Positions 35,411 to 45,685 of a DNA stretch of 64,000 nt are shown here, piece by piece (within the stretch, counting starts at the first letter, position 1; each line of letters begins with the position of its first letter). The translations under genes were made by a program, and so were the position numbers. The stretch is from Hanleya hanleyi (lineage: Eukaryota; Mollusca; Polyplacophora; Lepidopleurida; Hanleyidae): assembly GCA_036873755.1 (NCBI GenBank), contig JAVTVY010037237.1:107635-171634 (forward strand), given 5' to 3'. The notes beneath the pieces are model-generated. The model was not told the DNA's origin. It searched no databases and saw only the letters and a list, made by a program, of their open reading frames with translations.

Positions 35411-35769
35411 TTGTGGTAGGATAACAAATTACCTAGTTGGAAGTATATCAAAATGCTGTAATAATACTGTAATAAATGACTATGATAAATGAAGTTTGGG
35501 TAAACAAATTTATCGATGGTGTATTCAGCAATAAGGTAAGGTGAGTGATTAGTTTTATATATGTCGGGATCACATGCTCTGCTAGGTATACAATTTAGGT
35601 GAAACAGTGAAGCAATACATTGAATGAGACAAATCTCGAAACAAAAAGTAACAGAACAAAAAAGAGAGGCGTGATGTCGCCGACATCAAGACTCACATGC
35701 GTCGAGCTGCCCATGATAATAGACAAAAGAGTTGAATGATCAATTTAATACATATCGACAGTAGCTCAA

Positions 35770-35995
35770 GGTGCTATTTGAGACAATTAAAAATGCATAA
35801 GTGAGTAAAATTCAGAAAATAGTGTCAGACCGAAATCATTGTACCGATAGAAAGAAAAGATAATTTTGCACGTAAAGAAAGTAGCCTGGCGTTCGCCTGG
35901 TACTTTTTGAAACAATTGAAAATACGCGAGTGAGTAAACTTCAGAGAACAGTGACAAGACCGAGATCATTGTACTGTTAGAGAGAAAAGGGAATT
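35770..35995 (+). repeat. Tandem duplication of about 130 bp
   Basis: Two copies share TGAGTAAA, TTCAGA, CAGTG / AGTGTC, GACCGA[AG]ATCATTGTAC, and AGAAAAG, at about 35772-35865 and 35905-35990. There is no coding sense. Confidence 0.55.
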
Positions 35996-36004
35996 GTAGG
36001 CAGA

Positions 36005-36680
36005 CAGATCGAGGTGGACGTTTTGGGGGCTAGGTAGACCAATAGTGGTCCGATTGGGTTGTGTGGGTATCAGTTTAAAGCATTCGTGCAGTAGCGTCCA
36101 ACTGGATGGGTTTGGAGTAAAAGTAGCGCAATCGTGCGCATGCGTAGATCGGGAATTGCGAGAAAAGGGCGCTGGAATGGATGTTTGGGGGCCTGGGTGG
36201 GCCAATATTGGCCCGACTAGTATGTGATGAAAGTAGCACAATGGTGCGCATGCGCGAACAGAAAATTGTGGGAACAGGACATTGGAATGGACGTTTTAGG
36301 GACACGGTGGCGCAATAGTGGGCCGATTGGGAAGTGGGAGATATCAAAGTGAAACTCTCGTGGAGGAGCGTCCAACTGGGTGGGTGTAGAGTGGAGGTAA
36401 GGCTATGGCGCTCATGCGCAGACCGGGAATTGTGGGGAAAATGTCATCGGAATGGACGTTTTGAGGTCGAGGTGGGCCATAGTGGGCGTACTGGGTCGTG
36501 TGGGGTATCAGTTTGAAGGACTCGTGGGGAAGTGTCCAACTGGATGGGTGTGTGATGGGAATATCGTCTATCAGTGCATGCGCCGCAGCAAAAGAGTATT
36601 TGAATGGACGTTTTCGGGTCGCGGTGGGCCAATATTGGCACAATTGGGCTGTGGGAGATATCAAAGTGAAGCTCTCCTAG
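36005..36680 (-). repeat. Array with GCGCATGCGC-type palindromes, inverted relative to 8100-8660
   Basis: About five units of 105-165 bases with GTGCGCATGCG at about 36133 and 36242 and degenerate forms near 36410 and 36578. CCAATATTGG/CCAATAGTGG and GAATGGACGTTTTGGGG words lie between. These are the minus-strand counterparts of the units at 8100-8660. Overlapping frames on both strands are by-products. Confidence 0.7.
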
Positions 36681-36765
36681 GCCTTAACGCCTATCTGGAC
36701 GCCTTATATTTAACGTCCTATCTTAACGCCTTAACGCCTTATCCTAACGCCTTAACGCAGTAGCA
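36680..36765 (+). repeat. Cluster of TTAACGCC words
   Basis: CCTTAACGCC, CTTAACGCC and CCTAACGCC recur seven or more times in 85 bases. The same word clusters at 37150-37180, 37230-37270, 38130-38180 and 38248-38325. Confidence 0.65.
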
Positions 36766-37064
36766 TACCAGTGTTTTATCTTTTGCGCGAGATTGTACCA
36801 GGCTCTTATATATACATGCTCTTATGTGGGTGTATGTATCAATGCATTCACACCACGGAATAGACAATCTTGAGATTTGGTGGTCCCCGATATCGTCATC
36901 GCTCTACACCGGAACATTGTACGGAGGATTTGCTGGGAAAACCCCTGTTTCGTAGGCCATCGCTCTAATTGTCAGGGTTGAATTTTCGGGGAATTTTCTG
37001 AGAAAACCCCTGTTCTATTTATAGATCACTCGGGAGTAGTTACCTGTGTGTGCGTGTGTGGAGT

Positions 37065-37290
37065 AGGAGGAGGAGGAGGAAGAGGAGGAGGAGGAGGAGG
37101 AGGAGGAGGGAGGAGTGAGTGAGTGGGTGAGTAAGTGAGTGAGTGAGTGCCCAACGCCCGTCTTAACGCATTGACGCACTAACGATGGTGAGTGAGTGAG
37201 TGTGAAAGTGAGTGATTGAGTGAGTGAGGCGTGCCCAACGCCCGTCTTAACGCATTGACGCACTAACGATGGTGAGTGAGTGAGTGAGTG
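37065..37290 (+). repeat. GGA polypurine tract, GTGA run and duplicated AACGCCCGTC block
   Basis: A pure-purine tract of about 50 bases (37065-37115) is followed by GTGA repeats. A unit with GCCCAACGCCCGTCTTAACG, CATTGACGCACTAACGATGG and GTGAGTGAGTG is then present twice (about 37148-37200 and 37228-37290). The antisense frame reads a serine run and is not a gene. Confidence 0.8.
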
Positions 37291-37410
37291 AGTGATTATA
37301 TACGGTCGTTTGTGAACCATTAGCCTCAGTCTGTACCCACCCCTTGCGTATCAACGCCATGATGTAGACAGATGAGAGAACAACAACAACAAGGATGACA
37401 GGTCAGTCAT

Positions 37411-37416
37411 TTTATT
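37411..37416 (-). terminator. Polyadenylation signal AATAAA
   Basis: AATAAA on the minus strand lies about 95 bases after the end of the Polinton-associated gene at 37513. The corresponding signal is conserved in the inverted copy at 7118-7123. Confidence 0.55.
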
Positions 37417-37512
37417 ATCCCTTCCAGCAAATCATACCCACGCTGGGAGCCGCGTTGGGTATGTTTACAATTCACGTATGCTCTTGTCCATTGAGCCGTC
37501 CTTTGAGAAAGT

Positions 37513-38107
37513 TCAATCTTCGGCCAGGGTCGCTTTTGGCCTAAGCTTCGTCGGGCAGTCCAGGATACCGTTGAAGCTGCAGGTCCTGAAACAGTAGTTT
37601 GCGCATCCGATCGCATTTTCCAGGGCTTCGGTGGATGGTAACCCCTCTTCCAAGTGACGCTTGGTCTTCATGATGGACCTGTGCGTGGGGTAGCCTTTCA
37701 TTTCAAGCGGCAGCAGGCTATACCATTCATAGATGGCCATGGCTGTTTTCCTGATGTTCGGGCGCATTTGGATGTACGCCTGTTGTAAGTTATCCTGTAC
37801 GGCGTCTTCGATTACCGCAGCATGGGTATTAATACCTTCATTCACAATATGATCCCAAAAAGGTAGGTTCTTCCACACTTCCCTGGGACGTAGACTGACT
37901 ATCTGAGGTCAAGCTCTCCGTATCAGTAAATAGACTCTCAGCAGTTTCTGTTTCGGTATCATTATCTGCCTCCTCGGTGGGCTCCTCGGAGTCTTCAATC
38001 CCATGTATATTCTTCTGGTGTCGCATCATATCGTAATGTCTAGTGAACGTGCATTCGCACTCAAAGCATGGAAAACTCATGTTGACGGTTGAATGTCGAC
38101 AGTGCAC
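37513..38107 (-). pseudogene. Older Polinton-like element: C2H2 finger protein, one frameshift
   Basis: The gene probably starts at MSFPCFECECTFTRHYDMMR (38080), a single C2H2 finger (C-x2-C-x12-H-x4-H). An acidic stretch rich in E, D, T and S follows. Near 37860 the frame shifts, and the next frame continues FWDHIVNEG, then IQMRPNIRKTAMAIYEWYSL and THRSIMKTK. That order (finger, acid linker, then a helical region with a [YH]xxIMxTK motif) matches a protein family that I associate with Polintons. A related gene lacking a visible finger is at 51022-51514, and a decayed inverted copy at 6700-7125. Its role is unknown; a regulator or DNA-binding protein is a guess. Confidence 0.6.
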
Positions 38108-38351
38108 GTTTTTGGAATACGCTTGCTTTTATAGACATTAACGCCCGCCAACGCCCAGCTCAACGCCTCAACGCCCTGGTGAAATAGCCCAGAAGCTCTG
38201 ATTTTTCTAGACATTCCATGGAAATGACACTAATTCATCGAAATGCAGTGACGCTCGTCAACGCCCGTCATCACGCCTTAACGCTCGTCTCAAAACTTAA
38301 CGCCCTATCCCAACGCGTTATGCATTGTCGATCATCTATGGAAGAACATCA
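38108..38351. other. Non-coding part of the older Polinton-like element, rich in AACGCC words
   Basis: AACGCCC, AACGCCT and ACGCTCGTC occur in two clusters (38130-38180 and 38248-38325) on one strand. No ORF is present. It separates the C2H2 gene from the last codons of the split ORF. Confidence 0.55.
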
Positions 38352-38430
38352 TTATGTTGGGGGTTGAAGAAGATAATTTCCCGTCTCCAGCTGCGTCTCC
38401 ATAAAGTTTTGAAATGCCTCATGCAGGGTC
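38352..38430 (-). pseudogene. 3' end of the ORF split by the Polinton
   Basis: On the minus strand the frame that enters the Polinton from the right flank (50668-50933) continues here without a shift, runs for about 26 codons and ends at TAA (38352-38354). It counts the AGGGTC duplication once. The coding frame was therefore intact across this point when the Polinton inserted. The joined product is not spelled out here. Confidence 0.7.
38425..38430. repeat. Left target-site duplication of the Polinton (AGGGTC)
   Basis: AGGGTC directly precedes the left TIR and is repeated at 50668-50673. Six base pairs is the standard Polinton duplication length. Confidence 0.92.
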
Positions 38431-38900
38431 AGTAGTATAGTATCTCTAAATGACCTCGTAATCCGACACCAAGTGCACTTAGCCAAAAGTGGATATCGTA
38501 ATATGATACCATGACGTCACACGAGCGTGTCTGGGCTTGAGTACAGAGAGGTCAAAGTATAGTGACCTTGTTTTTCTTTCACTCGTCTAAGATGAGGTCA
38601 CCGCTGCCAACCACGGCTGAAAGCGAGAATCTGAGTTACAACTAAATAACGAGGATTCGTATCCAGCACGGTTGTATTTTGCTTCGCCAGCAAGTAAATA
38701 ATGTCACCATGTGTTTTTACTCTTGGCTCTCACGGTGAAGAAGTTCATAGTTCCCTTTAGTATAGCTTTCAACGCGTCTGTGTGAGCCTATACGACAGGG
38801 GGTTCAAAATTGTTCTGAACTGAACTCTAAACATGAATATTCATAGAATTGACGTCACACATGACCTACAAGTATGAGGAAAACCTTTTAACATATATCG
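38431..38900 (+). repeat. Polinton left terminal inverted repeat
   Basis: About 470 bp, nearly identical to the inverse of 50197-50667 with few substitutions. Similarity stops after TTTTAACATATATCG. It contains two TGACGTCA palindromes (38512-38519 and 38850-38857). The near identity shows recent insertion or conversion. Confidence 0.93.
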
Positions 38901-40359
38901 TGACATAATTCCCACACTCCAGTTTACCATGCTAAGCGTATTTATAAAGACATATACGCCGCTTTTTCATCGTTTCTACTGTATAACATCAACTCTAACA
39001 ACGCTATACGGGGTCCACCAGGCTGAATTATATAGGTTACAGGTTTGAGGAGTAAACTGTTACACAATTAAATCTAGGCCGCCGACGTACGCTATGCAGG
39101 GCAATACACAATATAGGTTACAATTTACCAAGACACACATACTCGTTTGAAGCCAACCTATCAAGACCCGCTGTATTTCTGTGTCTCAGTAAGGTCAACA
39201 TGTGTTTTCAATAAACACTGCTTCTTTCGCCTGAGTATTTGCCGTATACATACGGTTCATAGTATCGTGAATGGGGTCAATGTTATATTTCTGTCTGTAC
39301 TATATGTTAGACACACGCCAGTCAGAGTTATTTCCCCGCACACAGAAAAAGTATATAAAACTTCCACATGCGCTATATACCCGGGTTATAGAGTTATATG
39401 CAGTATGAAATACCTTGTTCCAATATAATTTCCTGTATTACATTATGACACTCGTATTCAGCCATCGCTAATAAATTTTATATACAGACGGAGTTGACGT
39501 CACGCAGACGTGTCCAGGCATGAAAATGTTAATTGAACAGAATCAGTTTTTCAGTGTATGTCTCAGTGTGTCACAGTTAGCGAGCAAGACTACGTTTGGA
39601 ATTTCTACCCCCAGGTTAATAATGCCAACCATATGTTCATGATAGACTTTTCCCAGCGATATCCCATACACAGAAAACGTGCTTGGTCATGACATTTGCG
39701 CGATTTCTCAAAACATATATCAGTCCCGTAAACTTTAAACAGGCGTTTTCTAGAAAGACAAGAATGGTTTATGTCCCGTATTGCATGACATAACACAGTA
39801 AATATAGAGACGTTCGTCAAAAGGGGGTGCTATTGTCGGAATCCCAATTTTTCTCTAGTTTAAATGTCATGGTGACTATAGACAAAGGTTTGCACGCAAG
39901 ATCATTGGTGCATTACTTTTTTTCCATTTATTTGTTATGACTGAATCTTTGACAGGGGAAACGTTCGACTACGTCACATCATAAATATGTATGGGGAAAT
40001 TCGTCACACAACATGCGTGCATGGACTTGTTTTTCCTATTGCCATGAGTCACATAGCATACAAGCATTGTGAGAAAATGTCAACATATGGTTATCTGGTT
40101 TTCCCCCTCTTTTTAAATGAAACGCCATTCTCGATTTGTCTTTACCCACGTGATACATGACGTTTGTATCCTATTTATATGAGCCAATAATTTAATGGGG
40201 AAAAACCCATTTGACATGTGCTTAAGAGCGAATTTTCGCGCTTTTTCCTCATTGTGTTTTCTAAACGCAATAGCCATAGACGTTCATTTCTCTAGGAGCG
40301 ATTGTCTATAAGATTATTCTTTGTGTTTCGTGTCAGGAAAACTAAGAAAGTAACGAAAT
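38901..40359. other. Polinton left subterminal region, no gene
   Basis: No ORF with coding character lies between the TIR and the first exon. A 37-base segment (39495-39531) is repeated inverted at 50119-50155. A TTCTTTGTGTTTCGTG stretch just before 40360 may be 5' leader; no clear TATA box was chosen. Confidence 0.6.
39495..39531 (+). repeat. Secondary inverted segment of the Polinton, partner 50119-50155
   Basis: TGACGTCACGCAGACGTGTC and the following CAGGCATGAAAATGTTA match the inverse of 50119-50155 with one mismatch over 37 bases. Surrounding sequence differs. It begins with a TGACGTCA palindrome on this side. Confidence 0.85.
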
Positions 40360-43300
40360 ATGGCGTTTCAGTGCCCGAAATGTGGTACACATTTTCTGAA
40401 TTCGAGTACGTTAAACCGGCACCTCGCAGAAACTATCTGCACTGAAGAGAGCATAGGGGATGAGATGTCTGTAGGTGAAAGCTCATCTGAGGGTCAGAGT
40501 TCGAATGAAGCGAACCTGTATTGTTTCAGATGTGACTCTGAATTTACCACCAATGTTGAGGCCCGTCGACCTTACACCGATGAGCACCCGAATTTGGCAA
40601 GATTCCTTTGTGAAATTTGCGGGGAAAGAAAACGGAGGCGTGACTGTTTTTCCATACATATGGGGAAAAGGCACGGAATAACAATCAGTGCAAAACGCCA
40701 ACGGATAGATGGGGTAAGTTGGTCAATTCATATTACTTGCATAGACACTCAAATAATGTCTGAACAAATACTGCGGCGATAAAAATATTGCAATGATATA
40801 CCCTCTGCATCTAGGTGGAGGGAACTTTTGTTAGTTGAAGTTTTATGAACAGCCGATAGTCTGAATCTGAATAAAGGTTTTTATTTGCTGTATTTTGTCT
40901 TGCTAGGGGAGCATGTCTCCATCTTCAACCTCGGATTCCTTCATATGGTCCCAGCCTATGTATTCGTCAAGTATGGACTCGAAATGGTCGTTCGACTTTG
41001 AAGAAAACTTGATGCTGGAAGGACTCGAATCGGCGAGAGTTCAGGGGGAAAATGTTGGAGAACAGCAAAGCGCCGTTAGACCGGAAAGTCCTAACCTTCC
41101 TGAAAACCGGGTGAGACATTTTGAATATATTTCATCAATGAGAAAATCTGTCATGTATGTTCTCTTCGAATTCACGGCGACAGCTTGCTTATCAGGGCTC
41201 GAAAAAATTGCCCGAAATTGACAGATTTTGAGGTTCGAAGGAAGTGCCTGAAAATGAGAGAACAAAATTGTGGCTAGAAATAACTGCCTGAAACTGACGA
41301 ACTTTGACTTCATTTTCAGATCCCGTTTCAACCCCTGGCCCATATGATCGTATTTAAAGTTTTATACTCTCAAACATTTCAGGCAGAGGGACAAATCGGC
41401 TTTGGCGGACAAGGGGAGGATCTTAACCCTCAAGACGTGGATGGAGAAGTTGAAGTTAATGGCCAAAATGAGGATGAGGCAACAGAGGTGAGTTACTTCT
41501 TCAATTCTTCGAATCTCGCATTCTATTCCCTCGAAGTATGTTATAGCGTGAAGGCTGTACATATGCTTGTATTGTCAAATCTATTTTATTCAACTTCAGG
41601 AGAATCAGCCAACAGAAAGCCAGGGGAGCCACACTCGAAACTTCCTGCTTGCCGATTCTCAGGACGAAGGCCTAGGTAGAGAGCTTCACGAGGTATTGGG
41701 ATACTCGACCTTTGACCCAGATCCAGTTCAGATATCAGCTGACTACTTCCCGGAAGAAGATGCTCTAACAGCCATATATACCAGAAACTGGATGAGCATT
41801 CGACGTCATTTCCGGCGAGGTAATAGACTCCAGGATGTATATAATTTCAGATTAAATTCACTGTCTCGCCCCAAATTCTATGCCAGAGGGATATTTGAAG
41901 ATCAGACCTCTGCTTTTCGAATTAATTTGTCTCTTGGCTTTATTTTACGCCATACCGAAACAGATGCATTGCGTTACTATCATAGCTCCATCAATAATTC
42001 TCGCGTCTTTGACAACCCTTTCCTGATATCAGACGAGGGTTCATTTGCGTCATTCGAACGCGAGTTGGCGGATCTTGATCTTGGTGCATGGGCAAGAAAT
42101 CAGCGCCCAGATTCAAAATGGGTAGTAGAACTCGTATGTAACGTCACATTTTTTGTAACCAAATTGCGAGACGTTCCCATTGGCGCACCGGTAGAATTGC
42201 CACAATATGTCAAATACAATCCTGGTTTATATTCTCTCACCGGAGATAGCAATGGTCCGTATCAAGATAATAAATGTGTATTTCGGGCTCTTGCTATTCA
42301 TCAAAATAATGCAAAGCCTCAAAACTGCGAGAGGCACGCTACGGCAAACTTTCGAAAATACTTAGCTGCAAGGGGTATGGAGGGGAGTAACTTTAGAGGT
42401 GTCTCAATCAGTGGGCTAGATGAGTTGGAGAAAATCTTTCGCATTAACATTGTGGTCTATACATTAGAGAGAGCAAGCCTTCCCGATAGTGATGATGAAG
42501 ATGAAGAAAACGAGGGGGAGAATTTATCAGAGCAAAGTATCGCTGTCCTTATCCGCAGGTCTGCTAGAAGGTTTGATGATACTATGTTTCTCAACCTCTT
42601 TGGCAGACATTTTAGTTACATATTCGATGTAAAAAGGTATTCCCGGAGCTTTTCCTGTAGCAAATGTGGCAAGTCTTTCCCATACATCTATCGCTTGGAC
42701 GTTCACGACAGGATATGTGACGCAACAACCAAGCTGAAATTTCGGGGAGGGGTGTATCATGTCGAACAGACAATTTTTGAAAAATTAGAAGATGAAGGAA
42801 TATCGGTTCCTTTACCTGACCGTTTCTATCCTTACCGGGCATGCTTTGATTTTGAAGCCATGTTACAACATGTTGAAGGGGGTGATCGAGAAAAAACTAC
42901 TTTAACAGCGCGACATGTGCCTCTAAGTGTTTCCGTACACTCTAATGTACCAAATTACAATGTTGCAAATTGCTTAGTGTCGAATGGTGACCCGCAAGAT
43001 CTTATCCAGCGCTTCATGGTGTACCTCAAAGAGATTAGCCATGAGTCCTTCCGGCTTTTAACCAAAAAATTCAAGTGGGTAATTGATACTCTGAATGAGA
43101 GGTGCCGTCAAACAAAACAACCAGCCGCTGAGCAAAATGATGACAACAATGAGCAAGAAAAGACAGTTCCTTATCTCACCAAGTTGAAGACACGTTTTCT
43201 CGAATATCTCGCCCAGCTCCCAGTACTCGGATTCAACTCAGGAAAATATGATGTAAATCTTGTGAAGCCCTTCCTTTACAAATATTTAGCACAGAATGAG

Positions 43301-44062
43301 AATGTAAAATTTCACGTAAAGAAAGGAAACAATCACATGGTAATAGCAACAGCGAACTTTAAATTCTTAGACATCAGAAATTACCTGGCTCCCGATGTCA
43401 GTTATGAAAAATGGGTTAAAGCCTACGACTGCATCTTAGCAAAGGGAAAATTTTGCTATGAATACATGGATTCACTAGAGAAGTTGGAAGAGACCCAATT
43501 ACCACGTAGGGAATTTTTCTACAATGAACTAAGGAACGAAGAAATGACAGCGGAAGAATATCTCCATTTGCAGAACATTTGGCGTGAACATCACATGCAA
43601 ACTTTGAGAGATTTTCTCATTTGGTATAACAATCTCGACGTGATACCATTTACTGAAGCCGCAGATAAAATGTTCATATTTTATAGAGATCTCGGAATAG
43701 ATCTATTCAAAGACTGCATTTCTGTTCCTGGAGTTTCTATGAAATATATGTATAAAGATTTGAGGACATATTTCACACTTTTTAGCGATAAGGACAAGGA
43801 TATCTATCACACGATGCGTGCCAATCTCGTGGGTGGACCAAGCATTATTTTCAAACGATATGCAGAAAAGGGTATAACGCGTATTCGTGGAGGCAAAATT
43901 TGTCAAAAAATAGTAGGATTCGATGCTAATGCCCTCTATTTGTGGGCATTATCACAGAGCTATGTCCAACGATGTGTGGTTCTAAAATATCTGTGTACAC
44001 GTAAAGGGTGTGTCTCCCTTGTTGCACATCCACCACTCTACGGCCTACGTGAACCCCCGTAG
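40360..44062 (+). pseudogene. Polinton DNA polymerase B, four exons, C2H2 N-terminus, truncated after motif A
   Basis: Exons 40360-40713, 40907-41110, 41383-41487 and 41600-44062 join at GTAAGT, GTGAGA and GTGAGT donors and AG acceptors. All three introns are phase 0. Exon 1 encodes a C2H2 finger (CPKCGTHF...H) and two further CxxC pairs; exons 2 and 3 are acidic. Exon 4 has a DNKCVFRALAIH segment (possibly OTU-like), a second finger (CSKCGKSF...HDRIC), then exonuclease motifs Exo I (FDFEAM), Exo II (GFNSGKYDVN) and Exo III (YNNLDV). Polymerase motif A (GFDANALYLWALSQ) follows. Directly after it the sequence changes near 43960 and ends out of family. Motifs B (NSxYG) and C (DTDS) are missing, so it cannot polymerise. 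In intact elements it replicates the element using a terminal protein primer. Confidence 0.85.
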
Positions 44063-44489
44063 CGTACTTCGCGTTCTTGAATCCCAATAACACTCGCAGC
44101 GGTTCACTCATTTCAACCCGAACTCCATCTCCCACTTGCCATTTACACCTCTGAGTGAGTGTGCTGTGAAGTAATTCCAAACGCTTTTTACCGCTTCGGC
44201 TGAGGTTCTCGATGAGAGAATTCACGGCTTTAGCGAGTATTCCCCCACTGGAATAATAACCTCTCTTCAGGTATAAAGTATAGTGGTATTTCTTATCTAG
44301 GGTAAGTTTTACCCACGCCTTTTTGGGGTAAACGTTATACCACGAGTAAGAATAGTGAATCTCTGTCATTCCCATTTCCCACTCCCCTGTCAACTCTATG
44401 GGGTGAGGTAATTGCGTTACGTAACGTGTGAGCGTATTTTGAGGAAAATATTCCATAGAGCTGTTGCTGGGTAGCGCGAGATAAAACAT
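43955..44489 (-). pseudogene. Polinton minor capsid (penton-like) protein, C-terminally truncated
   Basis: It starts MFYLALPSNSSMEYFPQNTL and continues with LTGEWEMGMTEIHY, YNVYPKKAW and TLYVYTDILEPHIVG, the familiar text of a Polinton structural protein taken to be the single jelly-roll minor capsid (penton) protein. About 178 codons are in family. After the EPHIVG motif the frame crosses the deletion junction and runs about 10 codons into antisense polymerase sequence before a stop. The missing C-terminal strand(s) should prevent folding. The start codon fits: the frame opens right after a stop, and it follows the 245-aa gene by 71 bases. Confidence 0.75.
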
Positions 44490-44560
44490 GGTTGTTCTCT
44501 ATCCTCCTTCAACACGTGCTAATGCGTGTAATCCACCTGAGAGCTGTATCTTTATAACTG

Positions 44561-45298
44561 TCAGTATTGTTCCCACTGCCGCGGGGGTTGTCGTTGCTTT
44601 TTCCTGCTAGGCCTGACGCGCGCTATAGCCTCTGGTAAAAGCTGCTCACCGAGTACTGATCTTTGCATCCATTCCCAGCGTTTCTTGTTACCGACGAGTT
44701 CCTGAGGGACGTTCATGTCTTTCAATGCTTTACCAAAGACTTCCCACCCACTAGGGGTGAAATGTTGACGGTCTCTGAGAACGTCGTTTACGAGATCTGC
44801 GACGTTGGTATTTTGAATTACCTCCCCTCTGTACAAAAGCTCTCCTTTGTCAGTCCAACTCATTTCCGGGGCATTTTTTATCCGGTTGATGAGCAGCCCT
44901 GCTTTCTTTCGCATGGACTTCGGCACGCTATCGATTATCTCCCCTTCCACATTTGACTGAGCAGAGGGTAATGCAGGCATGGTATGAGGGGGAAGTGTAG
45001 GAGGTGGGGTTGTAGCTCGTGCAACGTCTGGCATTTTTGTCGGCTGTGGCATCATCGTCACTCTCAAGGGGGGTTGGTGATGATTGTACTGATCCAGATA
45101 ATTTAAATAACGCTGGAGGGTTTGATTGTACAACGACACTTTTTCTCTTTCTGATAAATCTGTCCGCTGTAGTATTTTTGTCATGTCATCATCTACACTA
45201 TGTATGGCTCTAACTACCGGGGCTACTGGAGGTTGTGGGCGTTGAAGTGATTCCAGCAATCGTGGTTCTACGAGAGCCATTTTCTTCGCGTACTCCAT
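44561..45298 (-). CDS. Conserved Polinton protein, 245 aa, function unknown
   Basis: The N-terminal third is helical and polar. A proline-rich linker (MPQPTKMPDVARATTPPPTL) follows, and then a compact domain with MRKKAGLLINRIKNAPEMSW, GELLYRGEVI, NVADLVNDVLRDR and GWEVFGKALKDMNVPQELVG, ending in basic residues (RPSRKKQRQPPR). I recognise the C-terminal domain as a recurrent Polinton gene product without known function. It lies among virion genes, and its start codon overlaps the stop of the gene before it (TAATG at 45298). A structural or DNA-packaging role is inferred from place only. Confidence 0.7.
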   Translation of the reverse strand: MEYAKKMALVEPRLLESLQRPQPPVAPVVRAIHSVDDDMTKILQRTDLSEREKVSLYNQTLQRYLNYLDQYNHHQPPLRVTMMPQPTKMPDVARATTPPPTLPPHTMPALPSAQSNVEGEIIDSVPKSMRKKAGLLINRIKNAPEMSWTDKGELLYRGEVIQNTNVADLVNDVLRDRQHFTPSGWEVFGKALKDMNVPQELVGNKKRWEWMQRSVLGEQLLPEAIARVRPSRKKQRQPPRQWEQY

Positions 45299-45639
45299 TA
45301 TTTTCCTCCGAATATTCCCGATACGAGTGGTCCTAGAACAGAAGTTGCTAATGGGGCAAGAAGGGCACCAATGAATCCTCCTTTCTGTAAAACCTTTTTC
45401 TTTTTCTGCTGTCCGACGGACTTTTTGGCCAATGTTCTGAGACCTGTTTTATAGCGCAGCAGTTTTCCCCTCTGAAGGTTAGTCAGAGTGACGTTCCCTT
45501 TTAAGATGTTGGAAGCACATTCACATAGGCAATTAATAAGCTCCTTATTAGCACCTCTGATGATAATTTTTGTTAAATCTGGATTGGCCCTGGACAGCAC
45601 TTTCAGTGCTGGTGCCTGTTTGCGCAGTCTCGATGACAT
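45298..45639 (-). CDS. Polinton small basic protein with C-terminal hydrophobic tail (virion-core-like)
   Basis: About 113 aa from MSSRLRKQAPALKVL. An upstream in-frame methionine at 45669 is possible but the family start fits here. Features are LTKIIIRGANKELINCLCEC and NILKGNVTLTNLQRGKL, then a lysine cluster (KKSVGQQKKKK) before a Gly/Leu/Ala hydrophobic tail ending FGGK. A basic half plus hydrophobic tail recalls small core or membrane-lytic proteins of adenovirus-related elements; that comparison is inference. The GG after the lysines is near but not at a clean adenain-type cleavage consensus. It overlaps the next gene by one base (TAATG). Confidence 0.7.
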   Translation of the reverse strand: MSSRLRKQAPALKVLSRANPDLTKIIIRGANKELINCLCECASNILKGNVTLTNLQRGKLLRYKTGLRTLAKKSVGQQKKKKVLQKGGFIGALLAPLATSVLGPLVSGIFGGK

Positions 45640-45685
45640 GACGGGAAATATTAAATTGAAAGTGTTCACCCCACGTCAGGTTGTT

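Noticed and set aside
37015..37320. Serine-run protein on the minus strand
   Set aside because: Simple translation of the GGA polypurine tract and GTGA microsatellite.
40483..44489. Antisense frames across the polymerase exons and 41041-41343
   Set aside because: They oppose exons with clear family motifs and splice sites and have no motifs themselves.
45298..45400. Adenain-type cleavage site in the small core-like protein
   Set aside because: The GG after the lysine cluster lacks the required spacing to a preceding Leu/Met/Ile, and no protease gene remains in the element.
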